Shown: positions 18,564 to 31,254, counted from the stretch's first letter. The stretch: 64,000 nt of DNA from Nemertoderma westbladi (GCA_032718475.1 JAUCBJ010005760.1:20450-84449); one strand, 5' to 3'. Made by a program: numbers and translations. Notes: generated by a model not told the origin, from the letters alone.

Positions 18564-20947
18564 ACTTACATATACTCAAACTGGTTAAAACTGACATTTC
18601 GGTTCAAGAATGACATCTCGCGCTAGGATGACTTCAGGCACTGCTGACGCATTTTACAAGAACAGCGCCCCATAGGTTGCGATTAGGTACACCTAATTCA
18701 GCATTGTCAGAGTTAAACTTCGTTATTTGGCAATCTTACCTGTATCAGATTTAATGGATCGAATATCGCACATCAAATTTTAAATGGCTAAAGTTCATTA
18801 CCACTGGGAGAGCACCTTTATATTTAAGGCCCATGGCCATGACGAAATATGTACAGTAGCTGGAAGTGGCTCCTGCCAATATTTAAATTGGGTGCTTCTG
18901 TGTTGAAATGGGATTACAGCTATGAGGGTAATGAATCAAATGTAATCTTGGAGTCAGGAGAGTTGGAGGTCAGGTAAAATATGAAAAAGGCAGCAAATCA
19001 GAGAAGCCTATATGAATGCCAGTTTACAGCTTAATAGCTGAAAAACCCACCAGGATGGATGGGCGGGGTGAAGGGAGTAAAGGGGGGGGGGGGGGGGGGG
19101 AGGGGCTTCTATAAAACATTCCTCTATACACCATTTCCTGGAATATAGGGTCGTGATTCAGTGAACTCCCCCCCCCCCCCCCCCCCCACCCCCCTCCAAA
19201 GAAAATTTTTTTTTTTTCTACAAGTCTTAATGATATTGCATGGAATCTGAAACAGAGTTAGTTCCTCCTCCTTGTGGGTGAACCAGAATTTTTACTTTCG
19301 CTTTCAATCTCTATCTACAAAGGTTTGAAAAAGTGTATCCAACAATTTTGCACCAGTCGTATGGCAATTTTTCTTCGACCTTATAGTAATTTGTTGGTAG
19401 CAACATGGAAAGCTGGCCGTGCAGGATTGTGTAACTCATGTATCCTTCGTGCTGCGCGAAGTCCTTTTCAACACGTTGGCTGTTGAATAACAATAATTGG
19501 TATAACCCTACAATACTTCAATAATAATAGCGGTTTGCCGTGTACAACCCTGAACGACAATCCAACTTTCTCGTCCTCGGTTTGTGTAATTGGTTGTTAT
19601 TTTCACAAGTCGAACAAACATGTTACTATTAATGTTACACTTAGTAAAGGTAGAGTGTCGCACTTATTACGCTAACTAGATACAATGTAGCAAAATCTGC
19701 ACGAATAAGCAGTAGGCTGCCTTACAGAAGAAAAAAACATAGAAAGAAAATAATATTGGATTAACACTAGAATCTTCATTTTAAGATGACACTTACTTAT
19801 ATCTGTATCTGCACATCACCATTTAAATTCACTTCAAAACATATACTCCATGCACGTAGGCCCAATTGTATACGATGTTAAACGCCGTTAGTAAGTAAAA
19901 TAAGTATAACTCAATTATTACATGGGGAAAAAAATATTCATTTTGACCCGCCAACCTTACCAATAATATATATATTAATATGCCCAGCAATTGCAGAGAA
20001 TGAGCTCAATTACACATCATTGGGTCATAAGGGAAAAATGTATGTACAGTATGTAATATGTAGTTTTATTCGGTTTGCCACTAATTGACTCTCCACCTCC
20101 CGTTATTCGTACCCACCACAGATAAAGAGAACCGCATTAAGGGCCTTTCGTAATATCCAGTCCATCCCGATAAATTGATTAATCTCTCTAATAAGGAGGT
20201 TAACTACAAGGAGTTGGATGTTTTGCAATTTCATTAGAAAGTCGAAATATTGAACGAAGTTGAATTCTATCAGTTTACTTTCTGTAAAATAATATTATAA
20301 TCTATCTATATTTATACATGCCATATATTTTAACGAAATTAGCGCATTTTTAGGAAAATATGTGGCTGGCCACGAGAAAAGGGACCTTATGTCACCGGAG
20401 GTCGATTTTGAGTTATTAGGTCTATGAGATGCCGAATTTTCCAGAGATTTTAACAAAAAAAACGGTGTCTCAATATCTATTTCCAAAAAAAAGTTATAGC
20501 GATATATGTGAAGGTGAATCGTAGCAAAAAAAATTTTATCACCGGAAATAATTTCATTTCATCGGAAATAATTCGTTGAAAAATGGCAACTATATGGAAT
20601 AAATTTATAATTTGCTTTTCAAAATTTTTCCAAGAATTTTGAAAAATCGTGATTTACTAAAACAAGAATAAGCGTATTATATTATGAGTATCGGTACTAA
20701 ACATTTATTTAATGTTTCATATTCACAAATTTCATCCGTTCTTCATAAAAAAAGGGTGAATAACCTCAATTTAATTGGACTAGTGTTGTTATCAGCCTTG
20801 AATATAATTTATCACGAATGTTTTGTCATATGTACCACGAATTCCAACACTTGGTAAGGTTTCTTGTCGGAAACAACGCACTTCGATCTATAATTGTATT
20901 GCCACAACGTATTGAGTATTTAATGTTAAAGCAACGTTAGAGTCTTA

Positions 20948-20980
20948 TGTCTCGTACGATTCGGCGAGTCGTACGAGACA
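20948..20980. repeat. 12-bp-arm perfect inverted repeat
   Basis: TGTCTCGTACGA at 20948-20959 and its exact reverse complement at 20969-20980, with the spacer TTCGGCGAG. Each arm itself contains CGTACG, a palindrome. Confidence 0.9.
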
Positions 20981-21441
20981 TGGAGACATACATTAGAGTA
21001 CCTACCTACTGTACCTCTATTTCATGGGAGATGACTGGTATATTGAACTCTGGTGGATGGTCAGCTCAGGTAAAACGAATGCATTCCCAACTATATAGTT
21101 ATGTACATACACAGCACACAGCATTAGAGTGGAAGAGGGCGCCCCCCTACTGTGGTCAATTAGGCTCCCTTTTCCAAGTAACAACTCAATATTTATAGAC
21201 TGACTACTGCTAAAGAAAATCTGGGAAAATTGGAAAATCTGAAAATTTGGTAATGATTGAATGAGGCAGGGTAAAGAACAGGTGTAGATGGAGATAAAAT
21301 TGGATGGAGATATGGATGTCTCCATATCTGGTCTGGCGGGCTGGCACTAATGTAACTTCAACACAGTTTGCATTGCTTGACGCCTGAGGGGACTTTTTCA
21401 ATATAGAACAATACTGGTATGTGGTCCTACAAACGTTTACT

Positions 21442-21458
21442 ACCCCCCCCCCCCCCCT
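21442..21458 (+). repeat. Poly-C tract
   Basis: An uninterrupted C run just upstream of the LINE fragment. Confidence 0.8.
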
Positions 21459-21499
21459 CATCATCCTCTCCAACCCTCTTATATTAGTGATGTGCTTGC

Positions 21500-23205
21500 T
21501 AACTGAGGGTTACGCAACCACCACCAACCACCAAGGTTAAGGCTGAATCACCAGCCGATCGCCTCAATAATGGTTGGAAAGCCCACTTTGAAAAGCTCCT
21601 CAATAATGACAGGGTATTGCCTGATAACTTTATAGAAGTAAAAGTGTCTGAGTCTGTACTCCCAGATATTCCCATTGGCGATATCTCGTTTGCAGAAGTG
21701 AAGGCTGCTGCAAAGAGCATTAAGACCAATCGTGCCAGTGGAGTAGATGGTGTTCCCCCTGAGGTCTTTAAAATACCTGAGTGTTTAAAGCTCATCTATC
21801 CCATCATAGTAGACATGTACCGAACAACAAGAGTCCCACAAGAAATGAAAACAAATAAGTTGGTGCCAGTTCCCAAGAAGGGCAACCTAACACTCTATGG
21901 TTCTTTTCGGGGAATCTCATTGATCTCGATTGCTGCAAAGCTATACAATAGGATTCTATTAAATCGCATCAGGGATCCCATTGAGAGACTGCTCCGTGGA
22001 AATCAGAATGGAATCCGTAAAGGTCGTGGGACCATGGAGCCCATTTTGGCACTTAGAAGGATAATTGAAGAGTTATCAAAAAAGAAAGACAGGCATCTGG
22101 CTGTTATCTTTGTTGACTTCTTCAAGGCCTTTGATTCAGTCTCTCGCTCACGTATGTTCAGCATACTTTCATTATATGGGATTCCTGATGAAATTATTGC
22201 AGCAATCAGATCAGTATACGATGGTTCGACAACATTTGTGTCTACTGTTGACGGTGACACAGAACCATTTGAAGTGTTATGGGGCGTCCTCCAAGGAGAC
22301 ACAATTGCACCATTCTTGTTCATTATTGTGGTTGACTATGTTCTACGCATGTCCTTAGATCATTATAATGATGATGGGGTGATGATAACTCCACCTACTG
22401 GCTCCAGAAGTCGAGGAAATCCTGCCAAGTACCTAACTAATCTAGACTTTGCTGATGACTTAGGAGTACTCTCAGAATCATTAGAGGGAGCCCAACGGCT
22501 CCTCAGCTCATTAGAACATGCTGCTTCTAATGTTGGTCTTTTTATTAACTCCAGAAAGACCAAAATTTTGACAGTTAACTGAGAAAGTCTACAGCAAGTC
22601 TATGACAGATGAACAAGTTCAAAGGATGGTATGCTTGAGCATGTGGACGACTTCTGTTACCTGGGATCATAGATCCGGAAGTCAGGTGAGGACCTTCGAA
22701 TACGTAAGGGAAAGGCATGGGCAGCCTTGAATAGGCTTTCCAGGATTTGGAAGTCACATAGAATTAGTCGGAAACTTAAGAACTGATTATTTAGAGCAGC
22801 AGTAGTTCCAGGACTCCTCTTTGGGAATCCATGCTGGGCTTTAACTGCTGAGGACACCCAATCTCTAGATGGCACAATCAAAAAAATGCTACGCCGGGTT
22901 CACTGTGCCAAGTACATTGCACACATCTCCATTCAGACACTACATAACATTGGAGGTGTCGCATTGGTTCCCCCAAGCTTGACACTAGAACAAAGCCGCC
23001 TCCGCTTTGTAGGACATTGCTTTCGCCGTGACGACCAGCCAGTGCATAATCTTGTGCTTTGGCAGCCGCATTGAGTGAATAAGCATGGTGAACAAATGTC
23101 ATGGGTGATAGGGAGTTGTGGCGGCGCGATTTTGTCGACAGGGCGTCACAGCATTCTTGAAAATGCAGCAGCAATGCAGCATGCCGATCCTAGTAGTAGT
23201 GCTAG
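21500..23205 (+). pseudogene. 5'-truncated, degenerate LINE (non-LTR) reverse transcriptase
   Basis: One frame is open from about 21530 to 22582. It shows the non-LTR RT core: NRASGVDGVPPEVFK, the finger motif PVPKKGNLTLYGSFRGIS, NQNGIRKGRGT, VDFFKAFDSVSR, GVLQGDTIAP and the catalytic FADD block (LDFADDLGVL). Downstream, in other frames, the usual C-terminal motif can still be read (FCYLGS, RKGKAWAALNRLSRIWKS, LFGNPCWALTAED, LRFVGHCFRRDD), interrupted by several stops. The endonuclease part is missing, so the copy is 5' truncated as LINEs usually are. The style suggests an RTE- or CR1-related clade, but I cannot assign it. Not functional. Confidence 0.85.
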
Positions 23206-23209
23206 TTAG

Positions 23210-23940
23210 TCTGAGATATTATGATGACAAAACATATTAATCTAAGACATGGTAGTAAAACTGCTCCCATAAAATGCTTGTATTTATGGATGCGCGTTAT
23301 TTTTACTCAATTAAACTTCAATGTCTTTCGTGTAACCAATTTACCCGTGATGTTATACGGCTGATATATAGTAAGTAAGTAGCTTTGCCGCATAAGTTTA
23401 TAAGGTAAGGAGTACATTAAAAATTGATGTTGTCTTACGAAATCGAAACTTAATTTGAGCTTAAAGACGTAAGTTTGAAAGTTAAATAGGTTGCATGTAG
23501 TATATAGGCCTGCATCCTGAATGTCTGATTAGCATTTAGTAGATGGGCAGGTATTCTAGTCGCGGTGGGAATACACAACACAGGCTCAAAAACCACAAAG
23601 GCACAAAGGAAAAAATTAATTATTCCCACAAACATCACATGTATAGATAGAATAGACTCTTTGTCGAAATGTACCTCCCTGTACAACTGTTGCCCCCCCC
23701 CCCCCCCCCCCCCCCGTCCTCCCGTACGCTAGCCCTCCGGACAGTAGCCCACACATACAAACTGAATAGTTTTCATTAAATAATGCGTCAAAAAACATGT
23801 CAAAAAACATTACAATTATATCGGTTTACATCTAAATAATATGTATACCAAAACACTTTCGATATTACTAATATTTTAGATATAAATCCGGAAGGGGTAA
23901 ATTCAATTTCCATATTTTTATTAGACACTTTTAATTTCAG
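23210..23940. other. Non-coding; contains a C23 tract
   Basis: C homopolymer at about 23693-23715; otherwise AT-rich. At its end (23927-23940) a strong acceptor-like TTTTAATTTCAG precedes the first candidate TSP1-gene exon. If used, it would leave an untranslated lead, since a stop in the coding frame follows it. Confidence 0.5.
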
Positions 23941-23998
23941 GTTGAAGTTATATTGCATCAAATGATCAATTCGCCGAATTAGATAAATAATTGTTATT

Positions 23999-24128
23999 AT
24001 GACAGTATACGGCGGTTTACTAATATATAAGGTGATAATAGAAGTTGTAATCGTCCGTTGGTTGGCCTCAATAGGACCTATATCAGTAGTTGCTGTTAAG
24101 TCTAAACATCCGTATTACTGGGATCCAG
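23999..24128 (+). CDS. TSP1 gene, candidate exon 1
   Basis: ATG at 23999 opens a frame of 43 codons plus one base that ends at a near-perfect donor CAG|GTGAGT (24128/24129). Phase 1 at its end fits exactly the two-base start of the next exon (25075), giving a Gly codon and then IWTEC. The peptide begins with a fairly hydrophobic stretch (LLIYKVIIEVVIVRWLA) that might act as a signal sequence or anchor. It could instead be an internal exon entered at a weak AG at 24004-24005. It is shorter and less diagnostic than the exons that follow. Confidence 0.45.
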
Positions 24129-25074
24129 GTGAGTGAATCCTACCAATTTAATAATGTATAGTTGTATCGAATGTACAGGGGCAGAGGGAAATATAGCTGT
24201 TTTATTTCCATATGTAAATGGTTTCTTGAAATTGCCTTGAAATTCCCTTTTTGCGTTCCGGCGGCTTATCTGATGGAGATAAATGCGTTATCGCAACAAA
24301 TTGTTTCATTAATTCAGAAGCAACAACTGGCATATTGGCATTGATTGACCCAAAACTGAAGTTGTACATAGTAAATCGCAATATGAATAATGGGAATCTG
24401 CATACTGTTTTGTCAAACTGATTAGGCCACTAACCTACTGATAGTGTTAAATATAAGATAAATCGTAATAACTTAACTCAGTCACATACCTCTATATATC
24501 ATGTACTGGTAGTAGGATGACGTAATCAACTATATTGAGTGACAATAATATTTCAGTTTACTGTTGTTCTTACTACTCATATTGGTATTTCTATTTTATT
24601 GCGTATTACAACACCATCGTTCTCGAGAAGTATAATGTGTAGAATTTGCGGAAAATGTAATATTATCTAACTTTTGAAATCAAAATGCCGTTCTTTTTAG
24701 CAGATACACAAATCCACATATTTTTCAAATTGACAGATTTTTCTGTGCAAGTATTCTACGGAAAAAGTTTCATTAAAATTCGCCTTTTAATGCGGATGGA
24801 CTTCTTACTCAGCCGTCGTAAATCTTGCCATAATACATGAATCTGCTCTTTAGGGTCGTGGGATATCTGCAGTACTTCACTAGCGTGAATTAATTATGTT
24901 ATCCCATTATTGCTGCAGTGCCGTTATTTTTCAATTTTACTTTTCATATATATTTATTCAGCACAAACACGATACTATATTTTCGACTTTTATATTATTG
25001 AGAACAATTTAAACGGTATATTATATAGTAAAAACCACTGTCATAGCAGTATCTAAAAGAGTGATTTTCTTTAG

Positions 25075-25883
25075 GTATATGGACTGAATGTCTACGAGTT
25101 GAGGATACAACATCCAACCCGGATGCATTCCCCGAATGCGATTGGGAAGGAATCACAAGACGCGTTATTACCTGCAGAGCAACACTCACCCAATCGGCGG
25201 TTCAGTCAACTCACTGCCTAGCAACCAAACAACCGCCAGCAACACGAATCTGCATAGGAGGTCCCCCTTGTCTCCAGTACTACTTACTGTCTGGGGGCTG
25301 GTCCGAGTGTCTTACACCGGATAACTGTTGCCATGGTAATAGCAGTGAATTCTGCTACGGCAATAAACATCGAACACTTAACTGCTACAACACTAAAAAT
25401 AATCAATCTGTAAATTTAGATAATTGTAATAAATTCAAAGCGCCACATCTGAGGAAAAATTGTAGAATCTCCTGCGGTGAGAGTAAAACTAAATACGAAA
25501 AAGGAACTCAGAAAGATGATGTTATTCAAGATTGCGTTGTAAGCGACTACGGAACGTGGTCAGACTGTCTGCGTGTCTGCGGCTCTACCCAGTACCGGTA
25601 CCGCACTAAAACCGTTCTCGTGGCGCCTAGCAACAGGGGTAAACAATGCCCCTCGTTGGTCGAAAAGACCCCGTGCCCAGAGTTGCCTGAATGCGAGTCT
25701 GGTGTGCAGATTCGTTTATCGGATTGGGGTGTCTGTGAGTCTGAGGAGATTGTCCCAAACATTCCGATCGTCGTAGGACAAGTGGTTACCGGTGTAACTG
25801 CGATGTTGGGTAGTCAGATTCGATCTGTTACCATAGTGACAGGGGAAAACAATAACGTGGAACTTCTTTCTAATTTAACCCAG
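25075..25883 (+). CDS. TSP1 gene (THSD7-like), large exon
   Basis: 809 bases between the acceptor TTTCTTTAG (AG 25073-25074) and the donor CAG|GTTTGT (25883/25884); start phase 1, end phase 0. It encodes 269 codons covering three to four TSP1 modules in tandem: IWTEC...; QYYLLSGGWSEC...; YGTWSDCLRVCGS...RYRTKTV...GKQCP...PCPELPEC; and the start of one with LSDWGVCE. The WxxW/C framework, paired cysteines and arginine ladder are those of thrombospondin type 1 repeats. Alternation of conventional modules with the shorter Y-x-W-x-x-x-x-W-x-x-C type resembles THSD7A/B, large extracellular proteins. A stronger-looking GTAAGT at 25904 is rejected because it breaks the frame. Confidence 0.8.
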
Positions 25884-25906
25884 GTTTGTTTAGTACGAAA
25901 ACCGTA

Positions 25907-26288
25907 AGTTTTATCTAAAACTGATTAAAAACCATTTATTTAAATACTGCTTCTTTCATAATTATTATTCTTCATATTTAATATTCTCTAACCACATTTA
26001 TAATAAACTATATTTTGAAATATATTAATAAATACATAAACTATGTAATACTGTCAGTGTAAGTGTATTGTAGTTAAATCTGTGTCCTCGGATATTTCAT
26101 CACATATCCGTATAAGCCCCCGTTCACAGATTCACCTCGCGGTGACAGCACGGAGGTTTAGCGCGCTGCGCTGTCACGGTAAAGTGTATCAGTGAAGCTT
26201 AAAAAACAATAAATTATATATTAATATTATTACGCAGTAACTCGCTAAATTATATATGTGGATATATATATATATATATATATAATGT
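25907..26288. other. Intron sequence with TA microsatellite
   Basis: The intron contains an imperfect inverted repeat at about 26115-26200 (CGGTGACAGC and GCTGTCACGG parts) and a (TA)n run at 26265-26284 directly before the 258-bp tandem repeat. Confidence 0.5.
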
Positions 26289-27239
26289 GGATTACTGAAT
26301 TTCTTGTGTGCAGTTGGCAGTCTGTCAGTCTGTAGTAGTGAGTTTGTAGGTAGGTACCTATCAGTTCGTTAAAGGCCTGTTGGCCGCAATATAACTGAAA
26401 TTAATTATATACACGGTCACTAGTAAAAGATCCAGTTTACACACACCTTAAAGATTTGAAGCTATGATACCTCCAGTGACCAGGGCGCGCACCAGTTTTC
26501 GTAAATTTAACCTTCCGCTTGATCAGCAGTTTGCCCTAAAAAAAGAGGATTACTGAATTTCTTGTGTGCAGTTGGCAGTCTGTCAGTCTGTAGTAGTGAG
26601 TTTGTAGGTAGGTACCTATCAGTTCGTTAAAGGCCTGTTGGCCGCAATATAACTGAAATTAATTATATACACGGTCACTAGTAAAAGATCCAGTTTACAC
26701 ACACCTTAAAGATTTGAAGCTATGATACCTCCAGTGACCAGGGCGCGCACCAGTTTTCGTAAATTTAACCTTCCGCTTGATCAGCAGTTTGCCCTAAAAA
26801 AAGAGGATTACTGAATTTCTTGTGTGCAGTTGGCAGTCTGTCAGTCTGTAGTAGTGAGTTTGTAGGTAGGTACCTATCAGTTCGTTAAAGGCCTGTTGGC
26901 CGCAATATAACTGAAATTAATTATATACACGGTCACTAGTAAAAGATCCAGTTTACACACACCTTAAAGATTTGAAGCTATGATACCTCCAGTGACCAGG
27001 GCGCGCACCAGTTTTCGTAAATTTAACCTTCCGCTTGATCAGCAGTTTGCCCTAAAAAAAGAGGATTACTGAATTTCTTGTGTGCAGTTGGCAGTCTGTC
27101 AGTCTGTAGTAGTGAGTTTGTAGGTAGGTACCTATCAGTTCGTTAAAGGCCTGTTGGCCGCAATATAACTGAAATTAATTATATACACGGTCACTAGTAA
27201 AAGATCCAGTTTACACACACCTTAAAGATTTGAAGCTAT
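26289..27239 (+). repeat. 258-bp tandem repeat, 3.7 copies
   Basis: Units start at 26289, 26547, 26805 and 27063 (exact period 258). Over the parts I compared they look identical. The last copy stops after 177 bases at GATTTGAAGCTAT. AAATTATATATG flanks the array on both sides (about 26247 and 27240). The array ends about 50 bases before the next exon acceptor. Confidence 0.95.
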
Positions 27240-27290
27240 AAATTATATATGCCTCATCCTACTCAGCGTTATTTTCTATCGCCAACGCAG

Positions 27291-27490
27291 ATGGAGGTTA
27301 GAACCTGCGCCCTTCCCGTAGCATGCAATGTCACCCCGTGGGGGGAGTGGAGTTCCTGTAAAGGGATCCGTTACTGTGGTACCGGAAGGAAGATGAGGGA
27401 ACGTGGGGTCATAGTGGCGCCATCTGGTGACGCTCAGCAGTGTCCGCCGCTAAAGGAAGAGCAGTCGTGCAGGCTGGGAAGCTGTAAAAG
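27291..27490 (+). CDS. TSP1 gene, exon encoding a complete TSP1 module
   Basis: 200 bases from acceptor AG 27289-27290 to donor AAAAG|GTTAGT (27490/27491); phase 0 in, phase 2 out. It completes the previous module (MEVRTCALPVAC) and encodes a classic TSP1 repeat: NVTPWGEWSSC...CGTGRKMRERGV...QQCPPLKEEQSCRLGSC. The phase-0 join to 25883 gives an uninterrupted module, which is why that donor was chosen. The intron that follows is about 20.4 kb and holds a minisatellite and a BEL element. Confidence 0.8.
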
Positions 27491-27537
27491 GTTAGTGAAG
27501 TTATATAAAGTTATCTTATAGACCCAAACAACTGCTC

Positions 27538-30500
27538 TCTTATAGAATAAAACAAATGTTCTCTTATAGAAACAAACAAATGTTCTCTTATAGAAACAAA
27601 CAAATGTTCTCTTATAGAAACAAACAAATGGTCTCTTATAGAAACAAACAAATGTTCTCTTATAGAAACAAACAAATGTTCTCTTATAGAAACAAACAAC
27701 TACTTTCTTATAAAAACAAACAAATGTTCTCTTATAGAACCAAACAACTGCTCTCTTATAGAAACAAACAAATTTTCTCTTATAGAACAAATGTTCTCTT
27801 ATAGAAACAAACAACTACTTTCTTATAGAAACAAACAAATGTTCTCTTATAGAAACAAACAAATGTTCTCTTATAGAATCGAACAAATGTTCTCTTATAG
27901 AAACAAACAAATGTTCTCTCAAATAAACAAACCACTGCTCTCTTATAGAAACAAACAAATGTTCTCTTATGGAAACAAACAAAAAGTTTTCTTAAAGAAA
28001 CAAACAAATGTTCTCTTTTAGAAACAAACAAATGATTTCTTATAGGAACAAACAAGATGTTCTCTTACAGAAACAAACAAAAGTTTTCTTAAAGAAACAA
28101 ACAAATATTATCTTATAGAAACAACCAAATGTTTTCTTATAGAAACAAAGAAGATGTTCTCTTACAGAAACAAACAAAAAGTTTTCTTAAAGAAACAAAC
28201 AAATATTATCTTATAGAAACAACCAAATGTTTTCTTATAGAAACAAAGAAGATGTTCTCTTACAGAAACAAACAAAAAGTTTTCTTAAAGAAACAAACAA
28301 ATATTATCTTATAGAAACAACCAAATGTTTTCTTATAGAAACAAAGAAGATGTTCTCTTACAGAAACAAACAAAAAGTTTTCTTAAAGAAACAAACAAAT
28401 ATTATCTTATAGAAACAAACAAATGTTTTCTTATAGAAACAAAGAAGATGTTCTCTTACAGAAACAAACAAAAGTTTTCTTAAAGAAACAAACAAATATT
28501 ATCTTATAGAAACAAACAAATGTTTTCTTTTAGAAACAAACAAATGATTTCTTATAGGAACAAACAAGATGTTCTCTTACAGAAACATACAAAAAGTTTT
28601 CTTAAAGAAACAAACAAATGTTCTCTTTTAGAAACAAACAAATGATTTCTTATAGGAACAAACAAGATGTTCTCTTACAGAAACAAACAAAAAGTTTTCT
28701 TAAAGAAACAAACAAATGTTCTCTTATAGAAACAAACAAATGTTTTCTTATAGAATCAAACAAGATGTTCTCTTACAGAAACAAACAAAAAGTTTTCTTA
28801 AAGAAACAAACAAATGTTCTCTTTTAGAAACAAACAAATGTTTTCTTATAGAATCAAACAAGATGTTCTCTTACAGAAACAAATAAAAAGTTTTCTTAAA
28901 GAAACAAACAAATGTTCTCTTTTAGAAACAAACAAATGTTTTCTTATAGAAACAAACAAGATGTTCTCTTACAGAAACAAACAAAAAGTTTTCTTAAAGA
29001 AACAAACAAATGTTCTCTTTTAGAAACAAACAAATGATTTCTTATAGAAACAAACAAGATGTTCTCTTACAGAAACAAACAAAAAGTTTTCTTAAAGAAA
29101 CAAACAAATATTATCTTATAGAAACAACCAAATGTTTTCTTATAGAAACAAAGAAGATGTTCTCTTACAGAAACAAACAAAAAGTTTTCTTAAAGAAACA
29201 AACAAATATTCTCTTATAGAAACAAACAAATGTTTTCTTATAGAATCAAACAAGATGTTCTCTTACAGAAACAAACAAAAAGTTTTCTTAAAGAAACAAA
29301 CAAATATTCTCTTATAGAAACAAACAAATGTTTTCTTATAGAAACAAACAAGATGTTCTCTTACAGAAACAAACAAAAGTTTTCTTAAAGAAACAAACAA
29401 ATATTATCTTATAGAAACAAACAAATGTTTTCTTATAGAAACAAACAAGATGTTCTCTTACAGAAACAAACAAAAAGTTTTCTTAAAGAAACAAACAAAT
29501 GTTCTCTTTTAGAAACAAACAAATGATTTCTTATAGAAACAAACAAGATGTTCTCTTACAGAAACAAACAAAAGTTTTCTTAAAGAAACAAACAAATATT
29601 ATCTTATAGAAACAAACAAATGTTTTCTTATAGAAACAAACAAGATGTTCTCTTACAGAAACAAACAAAAAGTTTTCTTAAAGAAAAAAACAAATGTTCT
29701 CTTATAGAAACAAACAAATGTTTTCTTATAGAAACAAACAAGATGTTCTCTTACAGAAACAAACAAAAGTTTTCTTAAAGAAACAAACAAATATTATCTT
29801 ATAGAAACAAACAAATGATTTCTTATAGAAACAAACAAGATGTTCTCTTACAGAAACAAACAAAAAGTTTTCTTAAAGAAAAAAACAAATGTTCTCTTAT
29901 AGAAACAAACAAATGTTTTCTTATAGAAACAAACAAGATGTTCTCTTACAGAAACAAACAAAAGTTTTCTTAAAGAAACAAACAAATATTATCTTATAGA
30001 AACAAACAAATGTTCTCTTATAGAAACAAACAAATGTTTTCTTTTAGAAACAAACAAATATTCCCTCATAGAAACAAACAAATGTTCTCTTATAGAAACA
30101 AACAAATGTTTTCTTTTAGAAACAAACAAGATGTTCTCTTACAGAAACAAACAAAAGTTTTCTTAAAGAAACAAACAAATATTCTCTCATAGAAACAAAC
30201 AAATGTTCTCTTATAGAAACAAACAAATGTTTTCTTAAAGAAACAAACAAATGTTCTCTCATAGTAACAAACAAATGTTCTCTCATAGAAACAAACAAAT
30301 TTTTTTCTTATAAAAACAAACAAACGTTTTCTTAAAGAAACAAACAAATAGAAACAAACAAATGTTCTCTTATAGAAACAAACAAATGTTTTCTTAAAGA
30401 AACAAACAAATGTTCTCTCATAGTAACAAACAAATGTTCTCTCATAGAAACAAACAAATTTTTTTCTTATAAAAACAAACAAACGTTTTCTTAAAGAAAC

Positions 30501-30545
30501 AAACAAATAGAAACAAACAAATGTTCTCTTATAGAAACAAAATTA
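27538..30545 (+). repeat. 24-bp minisatellite, about 3 kb
   Basis: Basic unit ATGTTCTCTTATAGAAACAA plus ACAA (24 bases, MFSYRNKQ on the + strand, LFVSIREH or FVCFYKRT on the - strand). From about 28030 it is organised in higher-order blocks of about 98 bases that mix TTATAG, TTACAG and TTAAAG variants. It begins 47 bases after the exon donor at 27490. ORFs across it are a by-product of the 24-base unit. Confidence 0.95.
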
Positions 30546-30729
30546 TGTGTTCTCCTCCCACAGTGTTCCCAAGCCAAAAATTTTTTATTGTAAAAACTTA
30601 GGAAATATTGAAATATTTCAATATATTCATATTTAGGCGTTAACTGGACAGGTAAGGGAGAACCAAACAAAAAACCAGACAGGAGAAGTATATACAGGAC
30701 AAAATTGAAGCAATTAAAGCTGCCCATAT
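30546..30729. other. Intron sequence between minisatellite and BEL element
   Basis: It holds a perfect 20-bp palindrome ATATTGAAATATTTCAATAT near 30606-30625. The last five bases, CATAT (30725-30729), may be the target duplication of the following element. Confidence 0.5.
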
Positions 30730-30881
30730 TGTTGTGTCCTCTACGGTAGGGACTACCCTACAGCCTACAAATCTACTAATACGAAGCTATAGAATATCTC
30801 TATCCGTAAAGTCCAGTAGCATACCGCTTACCAGATCCTAGTAACGATGTATCTTACTATGAGACTCTAGTAATGAAACGG
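30730..30881 (-). repeat. 3' LTR remnant of element 2
   Basis: Begins TGTTGTG and matches 42546-42697 at 151 of 152 bases. It then diverges completely, so the rest of the LTR (U3) and the polypurine tract have been lost or replaced. Confidence 0.85.
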
Positions 30882-31254
30882 AATAATAATCACTATCTAA
30901 TTATTGCATACTTAATATTGCAGGTACAGCGTAAATACAATCCATCATACATACAAAATACAAATTTACAAATCAACTTTAGTGCATAAAATTCAAAAAA
31001 GGCTTTCGGTTATCAAGATAAACAAATTAAACAAATCAGAACAAATTTAAATCAAAACAAATCGAACAAATAATTGCAATTCTTTCAATAAATCTTTATA
31101 TATTGTAAATATACATAATAAATTCACCAAATTAAATCAGTCCAAATATAAAATGAACATAATGCGCTAAAATCTTTTAAATAAGTCTTAAAGTGTTCTC
31201 CTGACGATCTTAATAGTTCGTCCTGCTGGAATATCTTCTCCTGAGCACTAATTG

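Larger units (their letters stand above)
18569..21480. other. Non-coding DNA with opposed G and C homopolymers
   Basis: No supportable gene. It contains G19 (19082-19100) followed 67 bases later by C20 (19168-19187), which together can form a G:C foldback. It also holds a 12-bp-arm inverted repeat at 20948-20980 (TGTCTCGTACGA, 9-base spacer). Short ORFs here have no domain. Confidence 0.6.

Noticed and set aside
25904-25909. GTAAGT donor after the large TSP1 exon
   Set aside because: Better consensus than GTTTGT at 25884, but its phase 2 would garble the next exon, whereas the earlier donor restores a TSP1 module.
27434-30506. ORFs MFSYRNKQ... and FVCFYKRT... in the 24-bp repeat
   Set aside because: By-product of a 24-base unit open on both strands; lies in an intron.
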